Shown: piece after piece, positions 17,085 to 26,453 of the stretch
Layout: each line of letters starts with the position of its first letter
How positions within the stretch are numbered: position 1 is the stretch's first letter
NCBI RefSeq assembly: GCF_015354405.1
Contig: NZ_JADKYP010000004.1
Coordinates: 124,001-188,000, forward strand
Source of the DNA: Nocardia sp. BSTN01
GTDB taxonomy: Bacteria; Actinomycetota; Actinomycetes; Mycobacteriales; Mycobacteriaceae
Direction: 5' to 3'
DNA: 64,000 nucleotides
The notes under the pieces: model-generated
What the model was told of the DNA's origin: nothing
What the model saw: the letters and a program-made list of their open reading frames with translations, nothing else
Database searches by the model: none
Position numbers and translations under genes: made by a program

Positions 17085-18025
17085 TAGGAAAAACTCCGTT
17101 TTGGCCGGCTGGGAATCGTCGGTGCTTACGGGATCGCCGCGCGGGCCGTACATCGGGTGCGGCGCGCGCAGAACTAATCACATCGCTCAGGCCAGCTGGT
17201 CAGCTTCCAGTCGACGCTCTTGCCGCCGTACGGCGGCAAGACATTGCCCTGGCGATGGGCGCGGTGGTCGACGGGGTGCCGACGACCTGCCATACGCCGC
17301 TCTCCGGGCAGTTCAAGCCGGTGTGTGCGATCGTTCCAACCCCGCTCAAATTGGAGTCACCTTCCACTAGGCCGCCTGCGACTGCAGGTCGCAGGCGACG
17401 TGGCACCAGCAGCAGGTGTAACTCAGGTCACGATGTGTCTTCCCGTACTGACGGGTAGCACGTCCCCCTGATAGTTTGAGCGTCCTACCGTCGCAAGTAG
17501 ACACCAAACCCCAGGACCAGAGCCCCCGCAGGCATCTGGCCTGGGGTTTGCTGTGTACCGAGCGTCGAGTTTACAGGGCCGTCCTCCGGTTTAGAAAGTA
17601 TGCCGGACAGTAACTTAAAGCTTCAAACGATGATCTACGCCACACTGCCCAGGCGGGTCGCCGGCCTCTCGACCGGCTGTTGACCTGGAAAGATAGCCTT
17701 AGCTAATCGCTGGGAGCCTCGGCGACGCCAGGCTCGGCTGGCTCCTGAACAGCGGCAGTCGAACAATATCGTCGGCGTTGCCGGATCTTTGCGACGTGCG
17801 TCCCGGCCTCCAAGGTCGAACCGGGGCGGGCGCACCTAGTTAGCTGGCGCCTCTGCGATCCGTGAAGCAGCACAAGAAGACGGCCAACGTCGAGCTGGGC
17901 AGCAACACCCCTTCGCGGCGTCGTCCGCGGCAAGGCTCGCTTACGGGTGACAGGCCGCCGTCGACTTGTTCCATATGCGAAGGCCATTGGGCTGGCGCGC
18001 GGTGAGAGGGTCGATGCATGCAGCG
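17085..18025. other. Gene-poor stretch between CBASS and type I operon
   Basis: About 940 bp in which no frame has codon use or a product I would trust on either strand. The only structure that stands out is the strong hairpin at 17505-17550. It probably contains eroded DNA from past insertions, and the terminator region for the restriction operon, which ends at 18026. Confidence 0.6.
17505..17550. terminator. Long hairpin, possible bidirectional terminator
   Basis: CAAACCCCAGG (17505-17515) pairs perfectly with CCTGGGGTTTG (17540-17550); inside it CCAGA (17517-17521) pairs with TCTGG (17535-17539), giving a 16-bp stem with one bulge and a 13-nt loop. It lies far from any start codon. It could be a terminator or the trace of a mobile element. 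Confidence 0.45.
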
Positions 18026-18751
18026 TCAGCTCCACGCTTCTTCCGCCAGGGGCGCGCTGTTCAATTGAGCTTGTCTGGCTCGCCAGTCGGGAAGATGTTG
18101 ATCCATCAGTTGGACGAATCGTCGACCATGGCCGCGTTCGAGATAGTGCAGCATCTCGTGAACCACGATGTATTCGAGGCAGCCGGGGTGTTTCTTGGCA
18201 AGTTCGAGGTTGAACCAAATGTGCCGAGTCGCGCGGTTGCAAGATCCCCACTTGGTTTTCATCCGCCGGATGCTCCATTTAGGAACTGAAAGGTTGAGCT
18301 GTTTCTCCCATGTTGGAATCAGAGTGGAAAGGCAACGGCGGAGCTGTTCGCGATACCAGCGATCGAGAAGTGCTCGACGCCGTTCAGGCGTCACGTCCGC
18401 AGGTGTGTAAAGGAGTAGATTGTGCCCTTCCACTTCGAAGTGGGTACGGCCGGGTCGAACAACTACCTTGAGGCGGTGCCTGACACCCCACACATAGTGC
18501 GATTCGCCAGTGACCATCTCGCGCACCGACTGTCGCTCAGCCGCCCGCAGCTGGTCTCGTTGGCGTTTTATCCACCCGAGCTGCTGGACAACGGCCAAGC
18601 GAACCTGGTCGTCGTCCAGCCGTACTGGGGCAGCGACCCGTACGCGACCTAATGGCGGATAGACGCCGATGTGCAGGTGTTTGATGTTCTTGTAGCTAAC
18701 ATCAATGTCGATCCCGCGGACGACCAGGTGGGCGCTAGTGGTATTCGCCAT
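18026..18751 (-). CDS. DUF45 (YgjP/WLM-like) zinc metallopeptidase of a type I R-M operon
   Basis: 241 aa. The zinc motif VVHEMLHYLERGHG near residue 196 (HExxH with a downstream H) and the WGSCN segment are diagnostic of DUF45/SprT-like metallopeptidases. Short N-terminal beta region (VRGIDIDVSYKNIKHLHIGVYPP). Genes of this family often close type I restriction operons; their target is unknown. ATG 18751 overlaps the end of hsdR by 17 bases; an upstream in-frame ATG at 18781 would overlap more. Probably translated from the same mRNA as hsdMSR. Confidence 0.85.
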   Translation of the reverse strand: MANTTSAHLVVRGIDIDVSYKNIKHLHIGVYPPLGRVRVAAPVRLDDDQVRLAVVQQLGWIKRQRDQLRAAERQSVREMVTGESHYVWGVRHRLKVVVRPGRTHFEVEGHNLLLYTPADVTPERRRALLDRWYREQLRRCLSTLIPTWEKQLNLSVPKWSIRRMKTKWGSCNRATRHIWFNLELAKKHPGCLEYIVVHEMLHYLERGHGRRFVQLMDQHLPDWRARQAQLNSAPLAEEAWS

Positions 18752-21700
18752 GCGCTTGTATCCGCTTGAGCAGTTCGTCAAGCTGGTCGAAGTCCGGGAG
18801 GACGTTTTGAAGGGCGCGCTTGACCTTCTTCTCCTTTATCCGATTCCCGACCCACGAGTCCGGTTTCGTGTGGAGTACTACGGTATCGACCAATGCGGCA
18901 AGTTCCGGTGCGTCTTCGAAATAGTCGACCAATGCTCTGCGACCACGGGTATCAGCCCACGCCGGGTACTTGCCGTCAAACTCGGACGTGCCCAGCTTGG
19001 TGGCCAGGTCCAGCATCTTCGCCAGAAAGTCCTTGTATTCGAGGGCTCCTCGGCGCCGCTCTTCAAGGATGGCATCAAGCAATGCGGACATTTTGTCGTA
19101 GTATTTGGGATTCAAGGCGTGCTCATCGATAATCACTTTGCGCACATTGTTCGTGATCGTTGCCGAGACCGCGTCAGGATTTCTCCTCATATCCCCTGGC
19201 AGCTTGTCGAGTGCGCCGGAGCCCAGATTTACGATCAGCTGCACAAGGCCAGCATCTTGGAAGTCGGAAACAACTTCGGAGGGCCTAGCACTAATGTACG
19301 TGTCGAGCAGGTGACGCATGCCGGCCTCGTATTGCTTGAAGTCAATATTTTCGCCGGCACCGATCTTGACCTCTAACCGGACGTTAACGTAATGCTCGAT
19401 CTCCTTCTTGATCGCCGCGGCATCCGCATCGCTATAGCCAGCTTGATTCATCTCGTTGGCGATGTTGCCGTATGCACGAACCAGCGCCGTGACAGCTTTG
19501 TAGAGTTCGACGCGCTTCGGTTCGTTGGCCTTCAGCTGTGCAGCGTCGCCTTGGTCACGGGCGCAAAAGTACTGCTGATACTGCAGAGTGCCCTGTGGGG
19601 GTTCAACGGGCTCGCAGAGCGCTCGGATCCTCTCCAGCGCATCATCGAGGTCCTCATGGGCCTTGTCGAACCTGTCGGGTAGAAGACCCTCGACGTCTTC
19701 CTTGTCGTAGCCGTCGAGAGCTCCGCCGGTGTAGTCCTTAACCGCGGTCTTGAGTGAGTTGAATAGATCGCGGTAGTCGACGATGTATCCGTAATCCTTG
19801 TCCTCGCCATCGAGGCGGTTCACCCGGCAGATCGCCTGAAACAGCCCATGGTCCCGCATCGCCTTGTCGATGTACAGGTACGTCGCGCTCGGGGCATCGA
19901 AGCCGGTGAGGAGCTTGTCCACGACGATGAGCAACCGCATCTGGGCTGGGTCGTTGACGAAGCGGTCTTTGACGTCTTTCTCGAACCGCTCGACCTTTGT
20001 GATCGCCTTGTCCGCGGGTTCGTTGAAATGGTCCGCCAGCATCTGCCGGTAGATCTCGTACTGGCGAAGCTTCTCGGTGGCGCCTTCCCCAGAGTCTTCC
20101 TTGGAGATGCCGCCGGCCTTCGGCACATAGGAGGTGACGATGGCGCACTTGCCCTTGAAACCGGCCTGCGCGAACAGCTCGTAGAACTTGCACGCCTGGT
20201 AGATGCTGGAGCTGACGAGCATTGCGTTGCCGCGGCCATCTGACAGCCTGGGCCGTGTGTCCATATCGTACAGAATGTCGGTGACGATCTGCCTGGCCCG
20301 TGGCTCCGAGCTGACGACCTTCTGTACGGTGCCCCACCGCTTTTTCAGCTCGGCTCGCGACAGATCTGTCATGCCTCTTGTCTTCGCCGCGAACCACTTG
20401 TCGATCTTCTCTGGCGACGTCAGGTCCTGGTCAATGTTGCGCGCCTCGTAGCGCAGATCGAGCACGACGCCGTCTGCGACGGCCTCGTCGTACTTGTAGG
20501 TATGGATGAAGGTGCCGAACCGCTCGATGGTTGTCTTCTTGTCCGCCTTGAGCAACGGCGTGCCGGTGAAGCCGATGAACATGGCACCCGGCATCAGTTC
20601 CTTCATCGCGTCATGCATGACCCCTGACTGGGTGCGGTGGGCTTCATCGACAAAGACAAAAAGGTCGCCCTTCGCGCGGAAGCCCTTCGGAATAGCTGCC
20701 TTCAGTTCGCGGATGAAGTCGTTGTCATCGTCAGCATTATTCCTGGCTCCGGGCTTGCGGAACTTATGGACAAGGGAGCAGACCAACCACTCGTCGTTGG
20801 TGTTGAGGGTGGCGATCAGGTCGGCACCGCTCTTGGTCCGGTAAACCTGCGCGTTGACGCCGCGGAAGACCTTCTCGATCTGTTCGTCCAGCTCCGTCCG
20901 GTCGGTGATCAGCAGCACGCGAGTATCGCCAGGACGCTCGCGGATCCAGTTGGCCAGCCAGACCATGGTCAGGGACTTGCCTGAACCCTGCGTGTGCCAG
21001 ATGATGCCGCCCTCACGCTTGGCGATCCGCTCTTGTGCTGCCTTCACGCCGAAGTACTGGTTATGCCGGCACGTCTTCTTCCTGCCGGAGTCGAAGACCA
21101 TGAAGTCATGGACCAACTCAAGCAGGCGCTCCTTCGAGGATAGTTGCGTCAACGCGCGATCAAGCGGGTTGCCGATATCGGACGGCTCTTTCCACGTCAG
21201 CCAGTACTTGGCCGGAGTGTCGATGGCGCTGTAACGCAGGCCCTGTGTGTCGTTACCTGCCATTACCAGCTGCACCGTTGTGAAGAACGGGCGGATGAAG
21301 TCCGGTCGCTGGTTACCGATGCTTTGCCGAATCCCCTCGGCGACATCGATCTTCGAGCGCTTGAGCTCGATCGTTGCGAGAGCAATACCGTTGACGTACA
21401 GCACGACATCGGGCCGCTTGGCGTTCTGGCCCAGCACGGTGACTTCTTCCGCCACAGCGAAGTCGTTGTCGTTCAGGTGCTCCCAGTCGATGAGGTTGAC
21501 AGTCTCCGTCTTCTCTCCGACCCCGAGCTTAACTTTGACCCCGTACCGCAGCAGGTTGTACACGTCGCGGTTCGCCTCATACAGGTCGCGGCCACCACCG
21601 AGCGACGCATCGCTCTTCAGTTTGTCGATGGCCTTGCCGATCAGGAGATCGCTGTAGCCGCGCTTGCTGAGATTCTTGGTGAGTAGATCAACTTCGATAT

Positions 21701-21815
21701 TCGAGTTTCCGTCGCGATGCTTCCAATTGCCGAGGTAATCGTAGCCTAAGGAATCGTCGAACAGTCTAATAACCCGATCCTGAGTATCGCGTTCGGGTTG
21801 GCCGACATTGCTCAC
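18735..21815 (-). CDS. hsdR: Type I restriction enzyme, R (motor/nuclease) subunit
   Basis: 1026 aa, normal length. N-terminal PD-(D/E)xK nuclease with D136 in RPDVVLYV and E150/K152 in IELKRSK; superfamily 2 helicase motor with Walker A HTQGSGKS near residue 278, DEAHRTQ near 390, FTGTPL (motif III), and VDKLLTGFDAP with QAICRVNR (motifs V-VI). The C-terminal ~250 aa are helical, the usual M-subunit contact region. It translocates and cuts unmethylated DNA. GTG start at 21815 overlaps the hsdS stop by four bases (GTGA). All catalytic residues look intact, so the system is likely active. Confidence 0.95.
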   Translation of the reverse strand: MSNVGQPERDTQDRVIRLFDDSLGYDYLGNWKHRDGNSNIEVDLLTKNLSKRGYSDLLIGKAIDKLKSDASLGGGRDLYEANRDVYNLLRYGVKVKLGVGEKTETVNLIDWEHLNDNDFAVAEEVTVLGQNAKRPDVVLYVNGIALATIELKRSKIDVAEGIRQSIGNQRPDFIRPFFTTVQLVMAGNDTQGLRYSAIDTPAKYWLTWKEPSDIGNPLDRALTQLSSKERLLELVHDFMVFDSGRKKTCRHNQYFGVKAAQERIAKREGGIIWHTQGSGKSLTMVWLANWIRERPGDTRVLLITDRTELDEQIEKVFRGVNAQVYRTKSGADLIATLNTNDEWLVCSLVHKFRKPGARNNADDDNDFIRELKAAIPKGFRAKGDLFVFVDEAHRTQSGVMHDAMKELMPGAMFIGFTGTPLLKADKKTTIERFGTFIHTYKYDEAVADGVVLDLRYEARNIDQDLTSPEKIDKWFAAKTRGMTDLSRAELKKRWGTVQKVVSSEPRARQIVTDILYDMDTRPRLSDGRGNAMLVSSSIYQACKFYELFAQAGFKGKCAIVTSYVPKAGGISKEDSGEGATEKLRQYEIYRQMLADHFNEPADKAITKVERFEKDVKDRFVNDPAQMRLLIVVDKLLTGFDAPSATYLYIDKAMRDHGLFQAICRVNRLDGEDKDYGYIVDYRDLFNSLKTAVKDYTGGALDGYDKEDVEGLLPDRFDKAHEDLDDALERIRALCEPVEPPQGTLQYQQYFCARDQGDAAQLKANEPKRVELYKAVTALVRAYGNIANEMNQAGYSDADAAAIKKEIEHYVNVRLEVKIGAGENIDFKQYEAGMRHLLDTYISARPSEVVSDFQDAGLVQLIVNLGSGALDKLPGDMRRNPDAVSATITNNVRKVIIDEHALNPKYYDKMSALLDAILEERRRGALEYKDFLAKMLDLATKLGTSEFDGKYPAWADTRGRRALVDYFEDAPELAALVDTVVLHTKPDSWVGNRIKEKKVKRALQNVLPDFDQLDELLKRIQAHGEYH

Positions 21816-23041
21816 GCCAGATCCTCCTTGCCTGGTAGGCGTGTACGGCCAGTCAAGAGCTGCTGCATCATGCCTTGCCTGATAGCTTGATTCTTAACAA
21901 GCATTCGCTCCAGAGCAGTTATCTGCTGGTCCTGAACAAGGAGAGACGCAACGATCCGCTTTTGCTCGGCCAAGGGCGGAACCGGAATACGGACACGAAG
22001 GAGATTCTCCTTTGTAAGATGAGCCAGGCTGGACTTTCCCGCCAAGGCCGAAAGTTCTCCGGTATTTGCCAAGCGTTCCAGAAAGGCAACGAGCAGCCGT
22101 GGTTCATAGCGCCCTTTCGACCGGAGGCGATGAAGAGTGTTCAAGAAATATGCCTCAGGAATCTCGGCATTCCATACGCTTGCACGGCCGATTTCGCCGC
22201 CTTCACATACTAGGACATCTCCGGCCGTGAGGCGCAAATCCCGAATATCTGCATAGCTTAATGGCGCCAGCACGGACTCGGAGACCAAAACACGGCCCCA
22301 CCGAACCGCTCTATTGTTGATGCACTCTTTCAGGACGCCACGATTGACGGCAGCATCGAGACGCTTTCCGAGCTGGACGTGAAACTCTTCTCCTACGCTG
22401 GAACTTCTCCAGCCCTTGCCCCTACCACTCAGGAGCTCCTGCGTCACCCCCTGTTTGATTGCTTCCTTCTTGGCAAGTATCCGCTCCACGGTCGCGATAA
22501 GGTTGTCAATATCTGTCAAAGCATCCGCAATCCGCGATTGCTCCGCCAACGGTGGAACCACGGTCGACAAGGCCGAAACAGTGCTTAGGTTCATTCCAGC
22601 CTTGGCCCCGGTGTCGGTCGCTCCGACGAAACGGCGCTGCGGCTCCCAACTCGCGAGGTAGTAGGCTACAAACCGACTGTCCACGAGCCGAGGGTCCAAG
22701 CGCACCCGTGCAATGTGCTGGTTCACATATGCGGGCATGGGAACTTGATCATCGATATACCCGATGATCCCGATATCGGCCGTGATCGACACGAGGATAT
22801 CGCCAATTGCCAGCCGGGTCCGGCGCGCCTCGGCATCATTAGGGTCAATTTGAACAAAGCGCGAGTTACTCAGATCGAGGTGAATGCTGCTTCGGTCTAG
22901 GTTCGTAATGCGAACGAATAAGCTGCCGTGATCGGCGTAGTGCGCCGCCCAGCCTCGCGATCCGCTCGTCACCTGAGCGGCGAGTTCACCCAGCGTTTTC
23001 ACTTGCCAGTCGGATGGAACCGCAGAACTCCGGGAATTCAT
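21812..23041 (-). CDS. hsdS: Type I restriction-modification specificity subunit S
   Basis: 409 aa with the classic two target-recognition domains and two conserved helical spacers: first TRD about residues 1-150, spacer PPLAEQSRIADALTDIDNLIATVERILAKKEAIKQGVTQELLSG near 160-205, second TRD about 215-350, spacer PPLAEQKRIVASLLVQDQQITALERMLVKNQAIRQGMMQQLLTG near 355-398. The two spacers are near-repeats of one another. It sets the bipartite DNA target; the sequence recognised cannot be predicted by eye. ATG 23041 overlaps the hsdM stop (ATGA). Confidence 0.95.
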   Translation of the reverse strand: MNSRSSAVPSDWQVKTLGELAAQVTSGSRGWAAHYADHGSLFVRITNLDRSSIHLDLSNSRFVQIDPNDAEARRTRLAIGDILVSITADIGIIGYIDDQVPMPAYVNQHIARVRLDPRLVDSRFVAYYLASWEPQRRFVGATDTGAKAGMNLSTVSALSTVVPPLAEQSRIADALTDIDNLIATVERILAKKEAIKQGVTQELLSGRGKGWRSSSVGEEFHVQLGKRLDAAVNRGVLKECINNRAVRWGRVLVSESVLAPLSYADIRDLRLTAGDVLVCEGGEIGRASVWNAEIPEAYFLNTLHRLRSKGRYEPRLLVAFLERLANTGELSALAGKSSLAHLTKENLLRVRIPVPPLAEQKRIVASLLVQDQQITALERMLVKNQAIRQGMMQQLLTGRTRLPGKEDLA

Positions 23042-25473
23042 CGCAAGATCCCCATCGAAGCAAGGTGTCCCTTAACCTTCGCTTCAATATCCGCAAGGGA
23101 TGCCGCCATGTCCTCGACAGTCTCAGCGTACCGTTCGCCGAGCTCCTTGATACGGCTCACGAGTGCAAGCGTCAGCGATTCAGCCTCAGACTCCACGCGC
23201 CTCGCCACTACCGCGTGCCACTTGTCATCGATCACGAGCTGCTTGATCTCAGGCAGCGTAAGGTCGCCGTACTTCTTCAGGGTTGCAACATCGAGGGCAG
23301 CCTTGGCATCTTTGGCTGCCTTCTCAGTGATGGTTTTCTGGTTGTAGAGCTTGATCAGATGTTGCAGAGCCTCAATCTCTTCCGTGTCCGTTCCATCGTA
23401 TTGGGCCACTTTGAGGCGTGTCGTGGCGAGGGCTTTGGTGACCTTTCCGTCATCCATCGCCTCAGCAAGTAGTCCGTCTTCGACGGCATGTTCCTCCACG
23501 TACTCCTCGACAGCACGGCTGGCCTCCTCAGCTATTACGTTCAGCCGGTCGACCTCTGTCTGCTCGTCCATAAAGTAACGGGCGACGACGAGCGTCGGCG
23601 GAATAAGATCCATCTTGTACTTGCCAGCGAAACGTCCCGACCGGATGATGAGATCCGGCGTCTCGGAAAGCCTGCGTTCCTTATCCTCGATTGCCTTGCG
23701 AGGCTTTGCCGCTTCGAGCCATCCGTCGTTCATGATGAGGAAGACATCGTCGTGCATCACACTATCCCAATAGGTCATAAGCTGCTCGTAGACGTCGTAC
23801 TCGTCGAGAAGGGGAGTGTCCTTGAATCGGGCGAGAAGGTCATCGCTGATACGAGCGATTAGTTCCTTCGGAACGACGTTTTGGTCAAGTTCCTGCAGGA
23901 CAGGACGGTGAGTAGCAAGCCAGTCGACTACCTGACCGCGTACATTGTTGGTGAACTTCTGGAACTCTTCAGAGTCCAAGATGACCTGCTGCACCTTGGG
24001 CACAGCGACCGCAAGGTCACTGTAACCTGGCCGGTTTGGTTCGAAGAGCGCAGCGCGGAGGCTGGGGAACGCCTCCCAATACCCACTGAGAGCATCCAGA
24101 TCGCGGTCCGGGATCCCGCCGTGCAAATGAGCTTGCAGGTCCTGGATATCTTCGGGCTCCGAAGAGTCGATGTAGCGCGGAAGGTTGAGGTTGTAGTCGT
24201 TATTTGGGTTGGCTATTTCGTTGAGCGGCACCATGCGTGAATAGCGTTCGATCTCGGCCTGCCGATTGAAAACATCGACAATCCTGTGGATGTCCTGGCT
24301 GCGAAGGCGGTTCTTATTGCCGTCCTTCACAAAACCTTTGGCAGCGTCGACCATGAATACGCCGGTCCGCGCTTGGGCGTTCTCCTTATCGAGGACGATA
24401 ATGCAAGCCGGGATGCCGGTGCCGTAGAAAAGGTTCGGGGGGAGTCCGATGATACCCTTGATGTAGCCGCGCCGCAGCAATTCTTTGCGGATGGTCGCTT
24501 CTGCATTACCACGGTACAAGACACCGTGCGGCAAGATGACTGCGGCCTTGCCATTGCTATTGAGGGACGAAAGAATGTGCAACAGAAAAGCGTAATCACC
24601 GTTCTTCGCGGGTGGTCGGCCGAACCGAAATCTCCCGTATTCGTTTTCGAGGCCGTTGCTCCAGGACTTGCTCGAGAATGGCGGATTGGCAACGGCGAAG
24701 TCGAAGGTGCGCAGCTGTATACCCGAGACGAACTGTGGACTGGTGATCGTATCGCCCTTGCGGATGTCCGCGTCCTCATTACTGTGAAGGATCATGTTCA
24801 TCTGGGCCAGCGCCCAGGTTGCGTTGTCCTTCTCCTGGCCGTAGATCGTGATACCCCGAGGGGCTTCGTCGGCCACTTTGAGCAGCAAGGACCCCGAGCC
24901 GCATGTCGGGTCATAGACGGTGTGATCCTGCCTGGTATCCGGCCCGATGCCAACAACTTTGGCAACGACGCGAGAGACCTCGGCTGGGGTGTAGAACTGG
25001 CCTTTCGACTTGCCTGACTCCGTGGCGAAGTGCCGCATCAGGTACTCGTAGGCGTCACCAAGCAGATCGTCACCTTCCGCGCGGCTGCCCCGAAAGTCCA
25101 GGCCCGCGAAGATCGTCACGAGCTTCGAGAGGCGGTCCTGCATCTCTTTGCCCTTGCCGAGCTTCTCCTCGTCGTTGAAGTCGGCCAGATCGATGACCTT
25201 CTCTAGCTCGTTGGCCTCAGCAAGTTTGCTGATGATTTTGTTGATCTTGTCGCCGATCTCTTTATCGCCCTTTAGCGCGACCATGTCGTCGAAGGAGCCG
25301 CCGGCGGGCACGTCGATCAAAGAGGACCGATCGGTCTTAGCCTTGTCTGTCACGTACTTCACGAAGAGCAGCGTCAGGATGTAATCCTTGTACTGGCTCG
25401 CATCCATACCACCACGCAGCTCATCGCAGCTCTTCCACAACGAGCGATACAGGTCCGACTTCTTCAGGGCCAT
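23038..25473 (-). CDS. hsdM: Type I restriction-modification methyltransferase subunit M
   Basis: 811 aa N6-adenine methyltransferase. HsdM N-terminal helical domain (SLWKSCDELRGGMDASQYKDYILTLLFVKYVTDK), AdoMet motif DPTCGSGSLLLK near 187, and catalytic NPPF in FAVANPPFSSKSW near 261. It is about 300 aa longer than classical HsdM: residues ~500-811 are mostly helical and contain an EEASRAVEEYVEEHAVEDG stretch and a likely coiled coil at the end, as in the large-M variant common in actinobacteria. ATG 25473 was chosen; GTG 25479 two codons earlier has a better-spaced GAGGGGG. First gene of the hsdM-hsdS-hsdR-DUF45 operon. Confidence 0.93.
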   Translation of the reverse strand: MALKKSDLYRSLWKSCDELRGGMDASQYKDYILTLLFVKYVTDKAKTDRSSLIDVPAGGSFDDMVALKGDKEIGDKINKIISKLAEANELEKVIDLADFNDEEKLGKGKEMQDRLSKLVTIFAGLDFRGSRAEGDDLLGDAYEYLMRHFATESGKSKGQFYTPAEVSRVVAKVVGIGPDTRQDHTVYDPTCGSGSLLLKVADEAPRGITIYGQEKDNATWALAQMNMILHSNEDADIRKGDTITSPQFVSGIQLRTFDFAVANPPFSSKSWSNGLENEYGRFRFGRPPAKNGDYAFLLHILSSLNSNGKAAVILPHGVLYRGNAEATIRKELLRRGYIKGIIGLPPNLFYGTGIPACIIVLDKENAQARTGVFMVDAAKGFVKDGNKNRLRSQDIHRIVDVFNRQAEIERYSRMVPLNEIANPNNDYNLNLPRYIDSSEPEDIQDLQAHLHGGIPDRDLDALSGYWEAFPSLRAALFEPNRPGYSDLAVAVPKVQQVILDSEEFQKFTNNVRGQVVDWLATHRPVLQELDQNVVPKELIARISDDLLARFKDTPLLDEYDVYEQLMTYWDSVMHDDVFLIMNDGWLEAAKPRKAIEDKERRLSETPDLIIRSGRFAGKYKMDLIPPTLVVARYFMDEQTEVDRLNVIAEEASRAVEEYVEEHAVEDGLLAEAMDDGKVTKALATTRLKVAQYDGTDTEEIEALQHLIKLYNQKTITEKAAKDAKAALDVATLKKYGDLTLPEIKQLVIDDKWHAVVARRVESEAESLTLALVSRIKELGERYAETVEDMAASLADIEAKVKGHLASMGILR

Positions 25474-25954
25474 TACCACGCCACCCCCTCACCCCGCGCT
25501 GAAGCTGAGCCTAGCCGCGAGCCTGCGGCTGTGTGTGATACGCCCATACTGCGCTGCCCATCCTTCATGCTGAACGACTGGTGCCAGCGTCGCGATCGGC
25601 GAAGCTGGCGGTGGATGCAACTACGATAGCTGCGGGGGACGACACCTCAGAGACGAGACACAACCGGGATCGAAGGGCCACCATTTTCAAACTGCGCGAT
25701 CGGATACGGTTGAGCTGGCACGATGGCAACTGGCCCGAACACCCCGCGCGCGGCAGTCGCATCGAGACCCCGGTGTCGCCCAGATCTCGCTGACCGGTTC
25801 GCCGCCAGGCTAATCGACCTTTGCGCGACACTCACTCTGCATGACAAGGTCCGCCGTCGGAAAAGTCCGAATTTGGGTGGCGGAAAGCCGTGTACGAGTC
25901 CACCACATAAGCTTCTCGCCGATACGCTTCGACAACATCTGGAGGGATTGCCAC
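25474..25954. promoter_or_regulatory. Divergent intergenic region, hsdM / lsr2
   Basis: 481 bp with no convincing gene. It must carry the promoters of the hsd operon (leftward) and lsr2 (rightward). I see no clear hexamer pair, palindrome or long repeat in it. Confidence 0.5.
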
Positions 25955-26296
25955 ATGGCCAGGAAGATCACCGTCGAGTTGATCGACGACTTTGACGGCA
26001 AGTCGAAAGCCGAGGAGACGGTGTTCTTCAGCCTCGACGGCGTGGAGTACGAGATCGACTTATCGGTTAAGAACGCCAGCAAGCTGCGCGGCCTCTTCGA
26101 GCCTTGGACCGAGCCGGCGCGCAAGCTTGGCCGTACCCCTCGGGGTAAGAGCGGCAGGAGCAGTGCTATCCGCACTGTGGCCGATAAGGAACAGACCAAG
26201 GCGATTCGCGATTGGGCCAGGAACAACGGCTACAACGTGTCCAGCCGCGGGCGCATTCAAGCGAACATCATCGAGGCGTACAACAAGGCGAGTTAG
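25955..26296 (+). CDS. lsr2: Lsr2 family nucleoid-associated xenogeneic silencer
   Basis: 113 aa. The N-terminal oligomerisation domain (ARKITVELIDDFDGKSKAEETVFFSLDGVEYEIDLS, KLRGLFEPW) and the C-terminal DNA-binding domain (IRDWARNNGYNVSSRGRIQANIIEAY) are both complete; the SRGRI tripeptide RGR is the AT-hook-like contact used by Lsr2. It coats AT-rich foreign DNA and silences it. ATG 25955 has GGAGGGA 7 bases upstream. The frame is open back to 25841 without Lsr2-like sequence. Being inside a defence region next to a restriction operon, it may be an accessory copy that tames the element rather than the main chromosomal lsr2. Confidence 0.93.
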   Translation: MARKITVELIDDFDGKSKAEETVFFSLDGVEYEIDLSVKNASKLRGLFEPWTEPARKLGRTPRGKSGRSSAIRTVADKEQTKAIRDWARNNGYNVSSRGRIQANIIEAYNKAS

Positions 26297-26453
26297 GCCG
26301 GGTATCGGCCCAAGCCGGCGCTCGCGAGTCCCCGCGCCTGGCGGACAGGCATTTGTCACAGAAGCCTTGTCCTGCAATTTCTTTGGTGGTTGAGTGGTCA
26401 CGAAGCTGCTCCACACGTTTCGGAGTAGTGTCGTGACACAAGGGGGATCGTTC

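Noticed and set aside
17078-17458. Open frames in the gap right of the CBASS genes
   Set aside because: Short, several overlapping in different frames, no ribosome sites or patterns; treated as non-coding.
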